From: a virus
IMG/VR virus record: IMGVR_UViG_3300046004_001875
Coordinates: 1 to 31,060 of that record
Direction: 5' to 3' (one strand)
Length of the DNA: 31,060 nt
The position numbers and the translations under genes were made by a program. This document shows, in pieces, positions 15,346 through 24,273 of this stretch (within the stretch, counting starts at the first letter, position 1; each line of letters opens with the position of its first letter). Under the pieces are notes generated by a model that saw only the letters and a program-made list of their open reading frames with translations, had not been told where the DNA came from and made no database searches.

Positions 15346-15364
15346 AAATAAGGTATTATATTTG
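15333..15364 (+). promoter_or_regulatory. Strong Bacteroidota-type promoter for the sugar operon
   Basis: TTTG at 15333-15336, a 20-nt spacer, then TATATTTG at 15357-15364, a full match to the Bacteroidota -7 consensus TAnnTTTG. It begins inside the last codons of the zinc-ribbon gene and points at the genes from 15379 onward. I see no comparable site between genes until 26498, so it may drive about 11 kb. Confidence 0.6.
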
Positions 15365-15378
15365 GGGTAAATAATAAT

Positions 15379-15636
15379 ATGATAGAAAGACACCAGTATA
15401 TTGAAATGATTAAAACGGGTAATTTTGGTATGAATATATTTTATGAATACTACTCCGAGTTTAATAAAAATGAGTTATTTAAGTTTCCAATCAATGAATT
15501 TAATATGTTATTTAATAATTATATTAATATCATTGGAGTTAATGGTGCCATTAGTACAATTCGAAATTATTATGATAATAAATTTAATATTATCACTTTG
15601 TCAGATAAAGAAGGAAAATTAATAAATGTTTTATAA
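15379..15636 (+). CDS. Hypothetical protein (85 aa)
   Basis: Unrecognised protein, first gene after the promoter at 15333. It is rich in Asn, Ile, Phe and Tyr (EYYSEFNKNELF, MLFNNYINIIG), probably helical, with no cysteines or membrane segment. It is separated from the following glycosyltransferase by two bases, so it may be translated with it. No function can be assigned. Confidence 0.6.
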   Translation: MIERHQYIEMIKTGNFGMNIFYEYYSEFNKNELFKFPINEFNMLFNNYINIIGVNGAISTIRNYYDNKFNIITLSDKEGKLINVL

Positions 15637-15638
15637 AT

Positions 15639-16274
15639 ATGAAAATAAGTTACGGTTTAACCGTGTGTAATGAGCACGAAGAAATAAATGATTTGATAGT
15701 ATATCTTTTAGAACGAATCGATAAAGAAGATGAAATTGTAGTTGTTTATGATGAAAATAGAGTCACAAAAGAAGTATTAAGTGTTTTAGATAAACATACT
15801 GAAAATATATCCTCATATCCTTTTAATTTTCAACAAAATTTTTTAGAAAATAAGAATTTTATGAATAGTAAATGTACTGGAGAATATATTTTTCAAATTG
15901 ATGCTGATGAGATACCTGAAGATTTTTTAATACAAAATTTAAAAACAGTGCTAGAATCCAATCCGGTAGATCTACTAATTACCCCTCGTAAAAATTTAGT
16001 TCCTGGTTTAACTCAAGAACACATTCAAAAATGGGGATGGAGAGTTACAGAACAGGGGTGGGTGAATTGGCCAGATGCTCAGAAACGTATTTATAAAAAT
16101 ACTTCTGATATAAAATGGAGTGGACATCAAATACATGGGATGGTAGAGGGTTTTAAAACATTTGCTACTCTACCTTTTGAAGAGGGATGGAGTATCATTC
16201 ATAATAAAACACTTGAAAGACAAGAAAAACAAAACGATAGATATGATCAAATAGAAAATGGAAAATTAAAATAA
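15639..16274 (+). CDS. GT-A glycosyltransferase (family 2-like, WaaE-like)
   Basis: A 211-residue enzyme of the GT-A fold. The opening YGLTVCNEHEEINDLIVYLL is the usual first strand and helix, VVVYDENR the second strand, and FQIDADEIPEDFL carries the DxD metal/nucleotide-sugar motif. RIYKNTSDIKWSG with HQIHGMVEG resembles the C-terminal part of LPS-core transferases of the WaaE group. The size is small for the family but includes all core elements. It begins the operon of sugar genes and likely transfers one residue to a growing glycan; donor and acceptor are unknown. Confidence 0.85.
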   Translation: MKISYGLTVCNEHEEINDLIVYLLERIDKEDEIVVVYDENRVTKEVLSVLDKHTENISSYPFNFQQNFLENKNFMNSKCTGEYIFQIDADEIPEDFLIQNLKTVLESNPVDLLITPRKNLVPGLTQEHIQKWGWRVTEQGWVNWPDAQKRIYKNTSDIKWSGHQIHGMVEGFKTFATLPFEEGWSIIHNKTLERQEKQNDRYDQIENGKLK

Positions 16275-16275
16275 T

Positions 16276-16869
16276 ATGAAATATAAATTTACAGCAGATT
16301 GGTTTTTAAATAATGTAAATAGCTGGGAATATCATCTAGAAGAATTTAAACATAAACCTAATTTAAATTTTTTAGAAATAGGGGTGTATGAAGGGCGTTC
16401 TACCATTTGGTTATTAGAAAATGTCTTAACTGATCCTACATCTAAAATAACCTGTATTGATTTATTTAATGGAGAATTAGAAGAAAATAATATGACAGAC
16501 AATCCAGAATTAAATCTAAAATATGAAGAATATTTTGATCATAACATTTCTACATTTATAGATAAAGTTACAAAACATAAAGGATGGTCTTCTTCTATAC
16601 TAAGAACACACCCAGAAAAAGAAATTTTTGATTTTGCTTATATAGATGGAGGCCATACAGCATATGGAACTTTAATGGATGCTGTGCTAATTCACCCTCT
16701 AATTAAATCTGGAGGGATGATAATCTTTGATGATTATGGGTGGAAAGATCCATCTGATTTAAGTCCACAAAATAGTCCTGAGTTGGCGATTAGTGCTTTT
16801 TGTCATGTTTTTGAAAAGCAATATGATGTTATTCATTGTGGTTGGCAAGTAATTATAAAAAAGAAATAA
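16276..16869 (+). CDS. SAM-dependent methyltransferase (class I)
   Basis: A 197-residue Rossmann methyltransferase. Motif I is FLEIGVYEGRSTIWLL, the acidic end of strand 2 is ITCIDLF, and FDFAYIDGGHTAYGTLMDA plus GGMIIFDDYGW are typical of the Methyltransf_24 group, whose members modify small molecules and sugars. The DGGH motif can bind a metal in related enzymes. It starts one base after the previous gene and ends exactly at the next start codon. In this cluster it probably methylates a sugar or its precursor; that is inference from context. Confidence 0.82.
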   Translation: MKYKFTADWFLNNVNSWEYHLEEFKHKPNLNFLEIGVYEGRSTIWLLENVLTDPTSKITCIDLFNGELEENNMTDNPELNLKYEEYFDHNISTFIDKVTKHKGWSSSILRTHPEKEIFDFAYIDGGHTAYGTLMDAVLIHPLIKSGGMIIFDDYGWKDPSDLSPQNSPELAISAFCHVFEKQYDVIHCGWQVIIKKK

Positions 16870-17808
16870 ATGAAAAAAATATTAATTACCGGAGGAGCAG
16901 GTTATTTAGGCTCCGTTTTAACAGAGGTATTACTTAATAAAGGATACCAAGTGACAGTTTTAGATAATTTAATTTATAAACAAACATCAATAGCTCCATT
17001 TACTTATCATCCTAACTTTGATTTTATATTAGGTGATGTAACTAATGAATTACTACTAAAACCATTAGTAAAAAAACATGATGTAATAATCCCATTAGCA
17101 GCAATTGTAGGAATGCCAGCTTGTGAAGCTAATCCTGAATTAACAGTTAAAGTTAATTATTTACAAGTAAAAAATATTACTAAATGGATTACTAAAGATC
17201 AAATGTTATTAATTCCAAATACTAATAGTCAATACGGTTCATCATCAGAAATAATAACGGAAGATAGTTTATTTAAACCACTATCATTATATGCTCAAAC
17301 AAAATGCGACGCTGAAAAGGCAGTGCTAGAATCAGGCAATGGTATAACTTTACGATTAGCAACTGTATTTGGTATGTCATATAGAATGCGAATGGATTTA
17401 TTAGTTAATGACTTTGTTTACAAATCAATAGTAGATAAATATCTAGTATTATTTGAATCACATTTTATTCGTAATTATATTCATGTAAGAGATGTAGCGA
17501 ATGTTTTCTTATTCATGATTGAAAATTATAATAAATGTAATAATAATGCGTTTAATGTTGGTTTATCATCAGCCAATTGCACTAAACTAGAATTAACTCA
17601 AATTATCCAAAAATATATTCCTGATTTAGTAATTGTTCAAAATGAATTTAAAAAAGATTTTGATCAAAGAAATTATAGAGTTTCTAATGAAAAGTTGGAA
17701 TCTCAAGGATGGTTACCTACATTTTCGTTAGAAGATGGTATTCAAGAATTAATTAAAGGATATCAATTAATTAACAAATTTAAAAATAAAGATTTTACAA
17801 ACCTATGA
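16870..17808 (+). CDS. NAD-dependent sugar epimerase/dehydratase (extended SDR)
   Basis: A 312-residue extended short-chain dehydrogenase. NAD-binding GGAGYLGS is at 8-15, an Asp that selects NAD(H) ends strand 2 (VTVLDNL), and the catalytic Y141-x3-K145 lies in YAQTKCDAEK, preceded by the serine-rich NSQYGSSS. These enzymes convert nucleotide sugars by 4-epimerisation, 4,6-dehydration or 4-ketoreduction through a 4-keto intermediate. The exact substrate cannot be read. Its ATG directly abuts the previous stop codon, and its stop overlaps the next ATG (ATGA). Confidence 0.9.
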   Translation: MKKILITGGAGYLGSVLTEVLLNKGYQVTVLDNLIYKQTSIAPFTYHPNFDFILGDVTNELLLKPLVKKHDVIIPLAAIVGMPACEANPELTVKVNYLQVKNITKWITKDQMLLIPNTNSQYGSSSEIITEDSLFKPLSLYAQTKCDAEKAVLESGNGITLRLATVFGMSYRMRMDLLVNDFVYKSIVDKYLVLFESHFIRNYIHVRDVANVFLFMIENYNKCNNNAFNVGLSSANCTKLELTQIIQKYIPDLVIVQNEFKKDFDQRNYRVSNEKLESQGWLPTFSLEDGIQELIKGYQLINKFKNKDFTNL

Positions 17809-19337
17809 TAGACGTATTATTTATATCACCAGGAAATTCTAATGGTATTTATCAAGATTTAGCAAATAAATATGCTGCTATTGAACCACCAACTTGGGCT
17901 TTACTTTTAGCTCAATCATGTAGATCAGCAGGACATACAGTGTCACTTATTGATGCTAATGCTGAACAATTAAATAAAGAAATTATAGCTGAACGAATTA
18001 AAAATATTAACCCTCGTCTAATATGCTTTGTTGTTTATGGACAAAATGTAAATTCAGGCACAGTGAATATGAGTGGAGCTATTTACTTATCTAATTATCT
18101 TAAAGATATAGGTGTAAATATTCCTATTAGTTACATTGGTTCATATGTACAAGCCGTTCCTGTTAAAGCATTAAAAGAAGAACCATCTATTGATTTTGCA
18201 TTTACTAATGAAGGAGTATATGCTTTAAGAAACATATTAGCTGAAAAAACAATTAATATTAATAATTTAGATCATATTAAAGGAATTGTTTGGAGAAAAA
18301 ATGGAATCCCTAAGATCAACCCAGCAGAAAGAGTAGTACCTAATGAATTAATGGATGTTGACCTTCCAGGATACGCTTGGGATTTACTTCCAATGAAAGA
18401 AAAACCACTTGATTTATATAGAGCTCCTATGTGGCATGCTGAATATGATCAAAATAAAAGATCACCATATGCCGCTATTCAAACATCATTAGGATGTCAG
18501 TTCGGATGTGATTTCTGTATGATTAATATATTAAATAGAAATGATGAAGAAGAAATAGGAGTAGCTGGAAATTATAGTAATATGCGCTATTGGTCACCAG
18601 AATTTATTATTAAAGAATTTGATAAATTGGTTGAATTAGGAGTTCATACTATTAAGATTACAGATGAAATGTTTCTATTAAATAGAAAATATTATGTTCC
18701 TCTTTGTGAAATGCTAAGAGATAGAGGATATGGTAAATTTCTTAGAATGTGGGCCTACTCAAGAATAGATACAGTTAAACGTCCTGAATTACTTTCATTA
18801 GTTAGAGAAGCAGGCATTAAATGGCTAGCATTAGGTATTGAGAGTGGTGATAAATCAGTTCGTTTAGAAGTATCTAAAGGTAAATTTGAAGATGTAGATA
18901 TCGATAAAGTAATTGAACAAGTACATGCAGCTGATATTGAAGTAATGGCAAATTATATTTTTGGACTTCCCGGAGATACTAAAGAAAGCATGCAAAAAAC
19001 TTTGGATTTATCAAAAGAATTATGTACATTCGGATGGAATGCATATGCAACAATGGCTTTACCTGGTAGTAAGTTATACAAAGACGCAGTATTAAATGGT
19101 ATTCCATTGCCTGACACTTATGAAGGTTATTCGTTTCATGGATATGATACGTTACCTTTACCAACAGAAACATTATCTCCTGCCGAAGTATTAAAATTTA
19201 GAGACAATGCGTTTGATGAATATCACTCATATCCTCCATTTTTAGAAAAAATAAAAAATAAATTTGGACAAATAGCAGTTGATAATATAAATAAAATGTT
19301 AAAAGTAAAAATAAAACGAAAAATAACTAATGAATAA
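17805..19337 (+). CDS. B12-binding-type radical SAM enzyme
   Basis: A 510-residue protein with two parts. The first 190 residues follow the cobalamin-binding layout (FISPGNSNG, PTWALLLAQSCRSAGHTVSL, then IDANAEQLN). From about 220 there is a radical SAM core with the cluster motif C231-x3-C235-x2-C238 (GCQFGCDFC), followed by ALGIESGDKSVR and NYIFGLPGDTKES. Such enzymes do radical methylations, ring changes or C-C chemistry; several act on sugars and antibiotics. In a sugar operon it may methylate or rearrange a nucleotide sugar. Each turnover releases 5'-deoxyadenosine and often S-adenosylhomocysteine, relevant to the apt and MTAN-like genes downstream. Confidence 0.9.
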   Translation: MIDVLFISPGNSNGIYQDLANKYAAIEPPTWALLLAQSCRSAGHTVSLIDANAEQLNKEIIAERIKNINPRLICFVVYGQNVNSGTVNMSGAIYLSNYLKDIGVNIPISYIGSYVQAVPVKALKEEPSIDFAFTNEGVYALRNILAEKTININNLDHIKGIVWRKNGIPKINPAERVVPNELMDVDLPGYAWDLLPMKEKPLDLYRAPMWHAEYDQNKRSPYAAIQTSLGCQFGCDFCMINILNRNDEEEIGVAGNYSNMRYWSPEFIIKEFDKLVELGVHTIKITDEMFLLNRKYYVPLCEMLRDRGYGKFLRMWAYSRIDTVKRPELLSLVREAGIKWLALGIESGDKSVRLEVSKGKFEDVDIDKVIEQVHAADIEVMANYIFGLPGDTKESMQKTLDLSKELCTFGWNAYATMALPGSKLYKDAVLNGIPLPDTYEGYSFHGYDTLPLPTETLSPAEVLKFRDNAFDEYHSYPPFLEKIKNKFGQIAVDNINKMLKVKIKRKITNE

Positions 19338-19926
19338 AGAACAATTAATAGCCTTTGAGGATAATATAGCAGACTGTTTTAATAATGCTATGATTAAAGC
19401 TCCAGTTCATTTATATTATGGAAATGAAGATCAAATGATTAATATATTTAAACAAGTACAACCAGAAGATTGGATATTCTGTACCTGGAGGTCTCATTAT
19501 CAGTGTTTACTTAAAGGTGTACCACCCAACCAAGTTAAACAAGATATTTTAGATGGTAAATCAATTACTTTATGCTATCCTGAATATAATATTTATTCAT
19601 CAGCGATAGTAACAGGTAATATTCCTATTGCAACTGGTGTAGCATTAGATATTAAACGTAAGGGGGGTACTAATCATGTTTGGTGTTTTATAGGTGATAT
19701 GACATCTGAAACAGGTACTTTTTTTGAAAATTGGAAATACGCTGTTAATTTTGATTTACCTATCACATATGTTATTGAAGATAATGGAAAATCAGTTTGT
19801 ACAGAAACAAAAAAGACATGGAATATAGATGAATTATTTTTTGCTAAAGAAACAAGAAAAATAATTTATTATCAATATGAAACAAAATACCCACATGCTG
19901 GGGCCGGTAAACGAATTCAATTTTAA
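19330..19926 (+). CDS. Thiamine-diphosphate enzyme, alpha/PP-domain subunit
   Basis: A 198-residue subunit equivalent to the pyrophosphate-binding domain of E1/transketolase-type enzymes. It shows WRSHYQCLLKG (like the R-x-H-x-x-x-LxxG of E1 alpha), then IVTGNIPIATGVALDIK and the TPP/Mg motif starting GDMTSETGTFFENW and ending VIEDNGKS, the GD-x(n)-N pattern. It is much shorter than E1 alpha (about 330 aa), being reduced to the TPP-binding core. The partner (PYR) subunit is at 20615, with a glycosyltransferase gene in between. Possible chemistry is transfer of a two-carbon unit or decarboxylation; the substrate is unknown. Confidence 0.82.
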   Translation: MNKEQLIAFEDNIADCFNNAMIKAPVHLYYGNEDQMINIFKQVQPEDWIFCTWRSHYQCLLKGVPPNQVKQDILDGKSITLCYPEYNIYSSAIVTGNIPIATGVALDIKRKGGTNHVWCFIGDMTSETGTFFENWKYAVNFDLPITYVIEDNGKSVCTETKKTWNIDELFFAKETRKIIYYQYETKYPHAGAGKRIQF

Positions 19927-19929
19927 TTT

Positions 19930-20628
19930 ATGTTAGTAGAAAGAAACCCTTACAAATTTGAAATTTCAATAGTTTTACCTACTAGAAAACGAGTAGAAAA
20001 ACTAAATGAAACCTTATATTCAATATTGTCTTTAGCTAATCCTGACGAAGTTAATTTTGAAATTATAGTAAAAGTAGACTTTGATGATGTTGATACTATC
20101 GATTATATAAAAAATTGGGAAAATACGTTTGAAAATGTTACATTTATAATTAATTCTCGTAGAGGAGGATGGTTAAATATGGTTGATTATGTTGAAAACA
20201 TGATTGATATAGCTAAAGGAAAATGGATTTTAAATATTAATGATGATATGTTGTTTAAAACAAAAAATTGGAATACTATATTATCTAATTACTTAAAAGA
20301 ATTTAAAATTTATTTCATTAATACAAACGGATATAGACAATCTTTTCCTATATATCCTAAAAAAATTAAAGATATATTAGGGCATATCTCCCACCATAAC
20401 CAGATTGATACTTATTTATATACTTTAAGTAAAAATACAGGAATTGAGGATTATATAGAAGATGTTTTTTTAGAACACGACTTAGAATTACAGGATGAAG
20501 TCCATGGAGATAAAGCTAAAGTAGTAGATAGAAATTTTATAACTAGAAATTACCATTTTAGTTCTCCTGAGTTTATGACTGATATTAATAAATTAAAAAC
20601 CTATTTAAATAAAAATGAAATATTTTAA
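19930..20628 (+). CDS. GT-A glycosyltransferase (family 2-like)
   Basis: A 232-residue GT-A enzyme lying between the two thiamine-enzyme subunits. It opens EISIVLPTRKRVEKLNETLYS, a standard GT2 first strand and helix; FEIIVKVDFDDVDT is the second strand with an acidic pair; GKWILNINDDMLF carries the DDM (DxD-like) metal site. The C-terminal third (EDVFLEHDLELQDE) may hold the acceptor side. It overlaps the next gene by 14 bases. Placement inside the two-subunit enzyme suggests its gene was inserted into a pre-existing pair, or that the three products act together. Confidence 0.82.
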   Translation: MLVERNPYKFEISIVLPTRKRVEKLNETLYSILSLANPDEVNFEIIVKVDFDDVDTIDYIKNWENTFENVTFIINSRRGGWLNMVDYVENMIDIAKGKWILNINDDMLFKTKNWNTILSNYLKEFKIYFINTNGYRQSFPIYPKKIKDILGHISHHNQIDTYLYTLSKNTGIEDYIEDVFLEHDLELQDEVHGDKAKVVDRNFITRNYHFSSPEFMTDINKLKTYLNKNEIF

Positions 20629-21151
20629 TGAATTAAAACGATCAATGGATTGGCTAAATGAAAAACCAGATACATTATTCTTAGGACAAGCTGTAGAATA
20701 TGCTGGTACAGCAATGACTAATACTCTTAAAGATGTAAATAAAAATAAATTACTTGAAATGCCTGTAAATGAAGATATGCAAATGGGTATGACTGTGGGG
20801 ATGGCACTAAATGGTACTATACCTATTTCAATATACCCAAGATGGAACTTTTTACTATTAGCAGCTAATCAAGTAATTAATCATTTAGATAAAATTAAAA
20901 TTATGTCTAATGGTGGGTATACACCTAAAGTAATTATTAGAACTTCTATTGGAGCTCAACGCCCTCTTCATCCACAACATCAACATATAGCTGATTTCAC
21001 ATCAGGATTTAAGGCAATGTGTGACTGGGTTGATATTATTAGGTTAGATGAACCTAATCAAATATTTGAATCATTTAAATACGCTTACGAAAGAACAGAT
21101 AATCGTCCTACTATTTTAGTAGAATGGGGTGATTATTATGGAGAAAAATAA
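20615..21151 (+). CDS. Thiamine-diphosphate enzyme, beta/PYR-domain subunit
   Basis: A 178-residue subunit matching the pyrimidine-binding half of E1 beta/transketolase enzymes. LFLGQAVEYAGTAM is followed by MPVNEDMQMGMTVGMALNG, holding the glutamate expected to activate the thiamine ring, then ISIYPRWNFLLLAANQVIN and HPQHQHIADF. It ends before the C-terminal transketolase domain usual in E1 beta (about 330 aa). So the pair consists only of PP and PYR domains, the size layout of ComDE-type sulfopyruvate decarboxylases. It should dimerise with the 19330 product to build the active site at their interface. Confidence 0.8.
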   Translation: MKYFNELKRSMDWLNEKPDTLFLGQAVEYAGTAMTNTLKDVNKNKLLEMPVNEDMQMGMTVGMALNGTIPISIYPRWNFLLLAANQVINHLDKIKIMSNGGYTPKVIIRTSIGAQRPLHPQHQHIADFTSGFKAMCDWVDIIRLDEPNQIFESFKYAYERTDNRPTILVEWGDYYGEK

Positions 21152-21160
21152 ATATAAATT

Positions 21161-22120
21161 ATGATTACAGTAAAAGCCCCCTTTAGAATATCATTATTTG
21201 GTGGATCAACAGATTATAAAGGATTTTATGAAAAATATGGATCTTTTATGATAGGTACTCCTATTAATAAATACTGTTATATATCAATGAGAAATAGACC
21301 TAAAATATTATCTAATCAATATCTATGCACTTATTCTAAATATGAATTAGTTGACTCAATAAAGGATTTTAAAAATCCACTAATTAGAGAAACATTAAAA
21401 TATCATAATATAGATAGACCTATAGAATTATCCTCAACATCAGATATTCCTTCTAGAACAGGGTTAGGAGGATCTTCTTCATATTGTATAGCATTATCTT
21501 ATTTAATAAAAAAAATTAAAGAAGAAAATATTAATAAAAAAGATATTATTGATTCTGCTATTAAGATTGAAAGAGAAATACTAAATGAAAGTGGAGGTAT
21601 CCAGGACCAAATATGGCCATTTGCTAAAGGATTTTCATCTATTGAAATAAAGAAAGATGGAAGTTATTATATTAAACCACTCCCAATTACAGAAGAATTT
21701 GAACAAACTTTACAAGATTCAATGGTTTTAATTTATACTGAAGAGCAAAGAAATAATGATGTTATAGCTAAGTCTCATGAGGATGATATTAATAACAAAT
21801 ACCAGATATTAGAAACGGCTAAACGAGCATATAAATTATTTGAATATGAAGATCTAAAAGGTATTGGAGAGTTAGTATATGAAAGTTGGTTAAGCAAAGA
21901 AAAGATCTCACCTTATATATCAAATGGTAAGATAAAAGTTATCATTGATGATGTAATAAATATGGGAGCTTATGGAGCTAAATTATTGGGTAGTGGTGGA
22001 TGTGGATTCGTATTAGCAATATGTAACCCAATAGTTAAAAAGAATATAATAGAAAAATATAAAGAAAGTGTATTAGATTTTAAAATTGATAAAACAGGAG
22101 TAACAACAATATATGAATAA
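21161..22120 (+). CDS. GHMP sugar kinase (heptose 7-phosphate kinase-like)
   Basis: A 319-residue GHMP kinase that would phosphorylate the anomeric carbon of a sugar or sugar phosphate. Motif 1 is APFRISLFGGSTDYKGF, the ATP loop is PSRTGLGGSSSY at 97-108, and motif 3 is GAYGAKLLGSGGCGFVLAI. The FGG-x-TD start resembles D-glycero-D-manno-heptose 7-phosphate kinase (HddA) and related enzymes. In those pathways a nucleotidyltransferase follows, but none is visible in the window, so activation may use a host or distant phage enzyme. It overlaps the next gene by eight bases. Confidence 0.88.
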   Translation: MITVKAPFRISLFGGSTDYKGFYEKYGSFMIGTPINKYCYISMRNRPKILSNQYLCTYSKYELVDSIKDFKNPLIRETLKYHNIDRPIELSSTSDIPSRTGLGGSSSYCIALSYLIKKIKEENINKKDIIDSAIKIEREILNESGGIQDQIWPFAKGFSSIEIKKDGSYYIKPLPITEEFEQTLQDSMVLIYTEEQRNNDVIAKSHEDDINNKYQILETAKRAYKLFEYEDLKGIGELVYESWLSKEKISPYISNGKIKVIIDDVINMGAYGAKLLGSGGCGFVLAICNPIVKKNIIEKYKESVLDFKIDKTGVTTIYE

Positions 22121-23288
22121 TTTTTATTTACCTTTAATGAGTGATAATATTGATAAGGAAGATATTCAATCACTAATTGACTTTTTAAGTCAAGACCAAA
22201 TTCCAAAATTAACAAACGGACCTAAAGTAATTGAATTTGAAAATGCGTGGGGGCAATGGTTAGGAACAAAGCATAATCTAATGGTAAATTCAGGAGCATC
22301 AGCTAATGAATTAACTATGTTAGCTTTAAATTATATTCATGGGGATGGAGAAATTATAGTCCCACCATTAACATGGATATCTGATATATCATCAGTTATA
22401 TTTAGTGGTTTTAAACCAGTATTCTGTGATATTAATTTAAAGAATTTTTCATTTGATATTGAAAAATTAAAACAAGTTATAACTCCAAAAACTAAAGCAA
22501 TATTCTTAACTCACGTGTTAGGTATTAATGCATTATCTGATGAATTAATTCAATTATGTAAAGATAAAGATATATTATTGATTGAAGATGTTTGTGAATC
22601 TCATGGTACTACATTTAAAGGACAAAAAGTAGGTTCAATTGGGTTTGCTTCTAACTTTAGTTTTTATTTTGCTCACCATATGTCAACAATTGAAGGTGGA
22701 ATGATTTGCACTAATGATGAACATTTTTATCAAGTTTGTAGAGCATTACGCTCACATGGTATGACTAGGGAAATAACAAATGAAAAATTTAAACAAACTA
22801 TTATCGATGAAAACCCGGATTTAAATAAAGATTTTATATTCCTACACCCAGCACATAATTTTAGAAGTACTGAATTAAATGCCGTTGTTGGTTTATCTCA
22901 AATTAAAAAATTAGATTTAAATAATATTCATAGGATAAATAATTTTAAATATTTTATGGAGCGTTTAGATTCTGATAAGTACCATACTGACATTGAAATG
23001 GAAGGTCAATGTAATTATGCTTTTATAGTAGTATTAAAAGAAGGTTCATTTGAATTAAGAGATAGGATAGAATCAATATTAAAAGAAAAGGGCATTGAAT
23101 TTAGAAGAGGACTATCAGGTGGAGGAAATCAATTACGTCAACCTTATTTTAAGAAAAATTATAATATTAATTTAGATGAATTTAAAAATACCGACCATAT
23201 TCATCATTTTAGTTGGTACGTAGGTAATTACCCGGTATTAGAACAAGAAAAAATTGACGTATTAATTGAAACATTAAATAACATATGA
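22113..23288 (+). CDS. DegT/DnrJ-fold PLP enzyme with His188 (likely sugar 3-dehydratase)
   Basis: A 391-residue member of the DegT/DnrJ/EryC1/StrS family. Seen are NSGASANELTMLAL (phosphate-binding), LLIEDVCESHG (the Asp that contacts the pyridine nitrogen), and SFYFAHHMSTIEGGM, where family aminotransferases have the cofactor lysine in SF-x3-K. Here that position is H188. A His at this place is known in ColD and in the E1-type hexulose 3-dehydrases, which use PMP and remove the 3-hydroxyl instead of transferring an amine; ColD also numbers it 188. The predicted product is therefore a 3-deoxy-4-keto sugar. Family-level certainty is high; the precise substrate is unknown. Confidence 0.88.
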   Translation: MNNFYLPLMSDNIDKEDIQSLIDFLSQDQIPKLTNGPKVIEFENAWGQWLGTKHNLMVNSGASANELTMLALNYIHGDGEIIVPPLTWISDISSVIFSGFKPVFCDINLKNFSFDIEKLKQVITPKTKAIFLTHVLGINALSDELIQLCKDKDILLIEDVCESHGTTFKGQKVGSIGFASNFSFYFAHHMSTIEGGMICTNDEHFYQVCRALRSHGMTREITNEKFKQTIIDENPDLNKDFIFLHPAHNFRSTELNAVVGLSQIKKLDLNNIHRINNFKYFMERLDSDKYHTDIEMEGQCNYAFIVVLKEGSFELRDRIESILKEKGIEFRRGLSGGGNQLRQPYFKKNYNINLDEFKNTDHIHHFSWYVGNYPVLEQEKIDVLIETLNNI

Positions 23289-23776
23289 TATTTAACGAAG
23301 TAAAAATATACCAGCCTTCATCATTTGAAGATTATAGAGGAGAATTATATACTTTATTTAACCAGGATGAACATAAATTAATTTTTAATCATGATAAAGT
23401 AGCAGTATCTAGACAACACGTTTTGAGAGGATTACACGGTGATGACAAAGCATGGAAATTAATTACATGTTTAGGTGGTGAGATTTATTTAGTAGTGGTA
23501 GATAATAGGCCTGAGTCTCTTAACTATTTAAAATGGGATTCAATTATATTAACATCAAATAATAAAAAACAAGTTTTAATCCCTCCTATGTTTGCTAATG
23601 GACATTTAGTTCTAAGCCAAGAAGCAACGTTTTTCTATAAATGGTCATACCCAGGAGAATACCCAGATGTAAAAGATCAATTTAGTTTAAATTGGAATGA
23701 TCCTAAAATTAATATTTATTGGCCTATTTCTAATCCAATTTTATCCACACGTGATTTAAATTCAAAACTTTTATGA
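23285..23776 (+). CDS. RmlC-like sugar 3,5-epimerase
   Basis: A 163-residue cupin of the dTDP-4-dehydrorhamnose 3,5-epimerase type. Family pattern: FEDYRGELYTLF near the N-terminus, HVLRGLHGDDKAWKLI with Arg48, catalytic-type His51 and Lys58, then GGEIYLVVVDNR, IPPMFANGHLVLS and FFYKWSYPGEY. It is slightly shorter than classical RmlC (about 180). It would invert carbons 3 and/or 5 of a 4-keto nucleotide sugar, or act as a related 3- or 5-epimerase. It overlaps both neighbours by ATGA, which indicates coupled translation with the PLP enzyme that may make its substrate. Confidence 0.88.
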   Translation: MIFNEVKIYQPSSFEDYRGELYTLFNQDEHKLIFNHDKVAVSRQHVLRGLHGDDKAWKLITCLGGEIYLVVVDNRPESLNYLKWDSIILTSNNKKQVLIPPMFANGHLVLSQEATFFYKWSYPGEYPDVKDQFSLNWNDPKINIYWPISNPILSTRDLNSKLL

Positions 23777-24273
23777 TACTAAATGTAAAAAACTATATTA
23801 AAGATAAATACATCACTGATGTAATTGATTTTCCAACTAAAGGCGTTATATTTAGAGATATTTCTCCTTTACTTAAATCTCCGTATTTTCCAAGACTTAT
23901 TAAAGAAATGTCTTTACACGTACCTTTACCTGATTATTGGGTAGGAATTGACTCAAGAGGATTTATATTTGCTTCAGCTTTATCAGTCCAAACAGATAAA
24001 GGAATGATAATGTGTCGAAAAAAAGGAAAATTACCACCACCTGTTGTTAATGAAACATATTCTTTGGAATATGGAGAGGATACATTAGAAATCCATCCTG
24101 GAGTAGGGAAGGTAGTTATTGTTGATGATGTGTATGCTACTGGTGGAACTATGGAAGCTGTTGAAAAATTATGTGAAAAAGCAGGTTATACTGTTGTAGG
24201 TAAATTAGTTTTAATTGATTTAAAATATTTACATGGATCGACAGATGTTAAAAGTTTAATACAATATGAATAG
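23773..24273 (+). CDS. apt: Adenine phosphoribosyltransferase
   Basis: A 166-residue type I phosphoribosyltransferase: adenine plus PRPP gives AMP. Family features are DFPTKGVIFRDISPLL near the N-terminus, YWVGIDSRGFIFASAL, the flexible-loop region RKKGKLPPPVVNETYSLEYG, and the PRPP motif VVIVDDVYATGGTMEA. Length is typical of Apt (about 170-180). It overlaps the preceding epimerase gene by ATGA and the following nucleosidase-like gene by eight bases. The pair suggests an adenine-recovery step inside the sugar operon. Confidence 0.93.
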   Translation: MILNVKNYIKDKYITDVIDFPTKGVIFRDISPLLKSPYFPRLIKEMSLHVPLPDYWVGIDSRGFIFASALSVQTDKGMIMCRKKGKLPPPVVNETYSLEYGEDTLEIHPGVGKVVIVDDVYATGGTMEAVEKLCEKAGYTVVGKLVLIDLKYLHGSTDVKSLIQYE

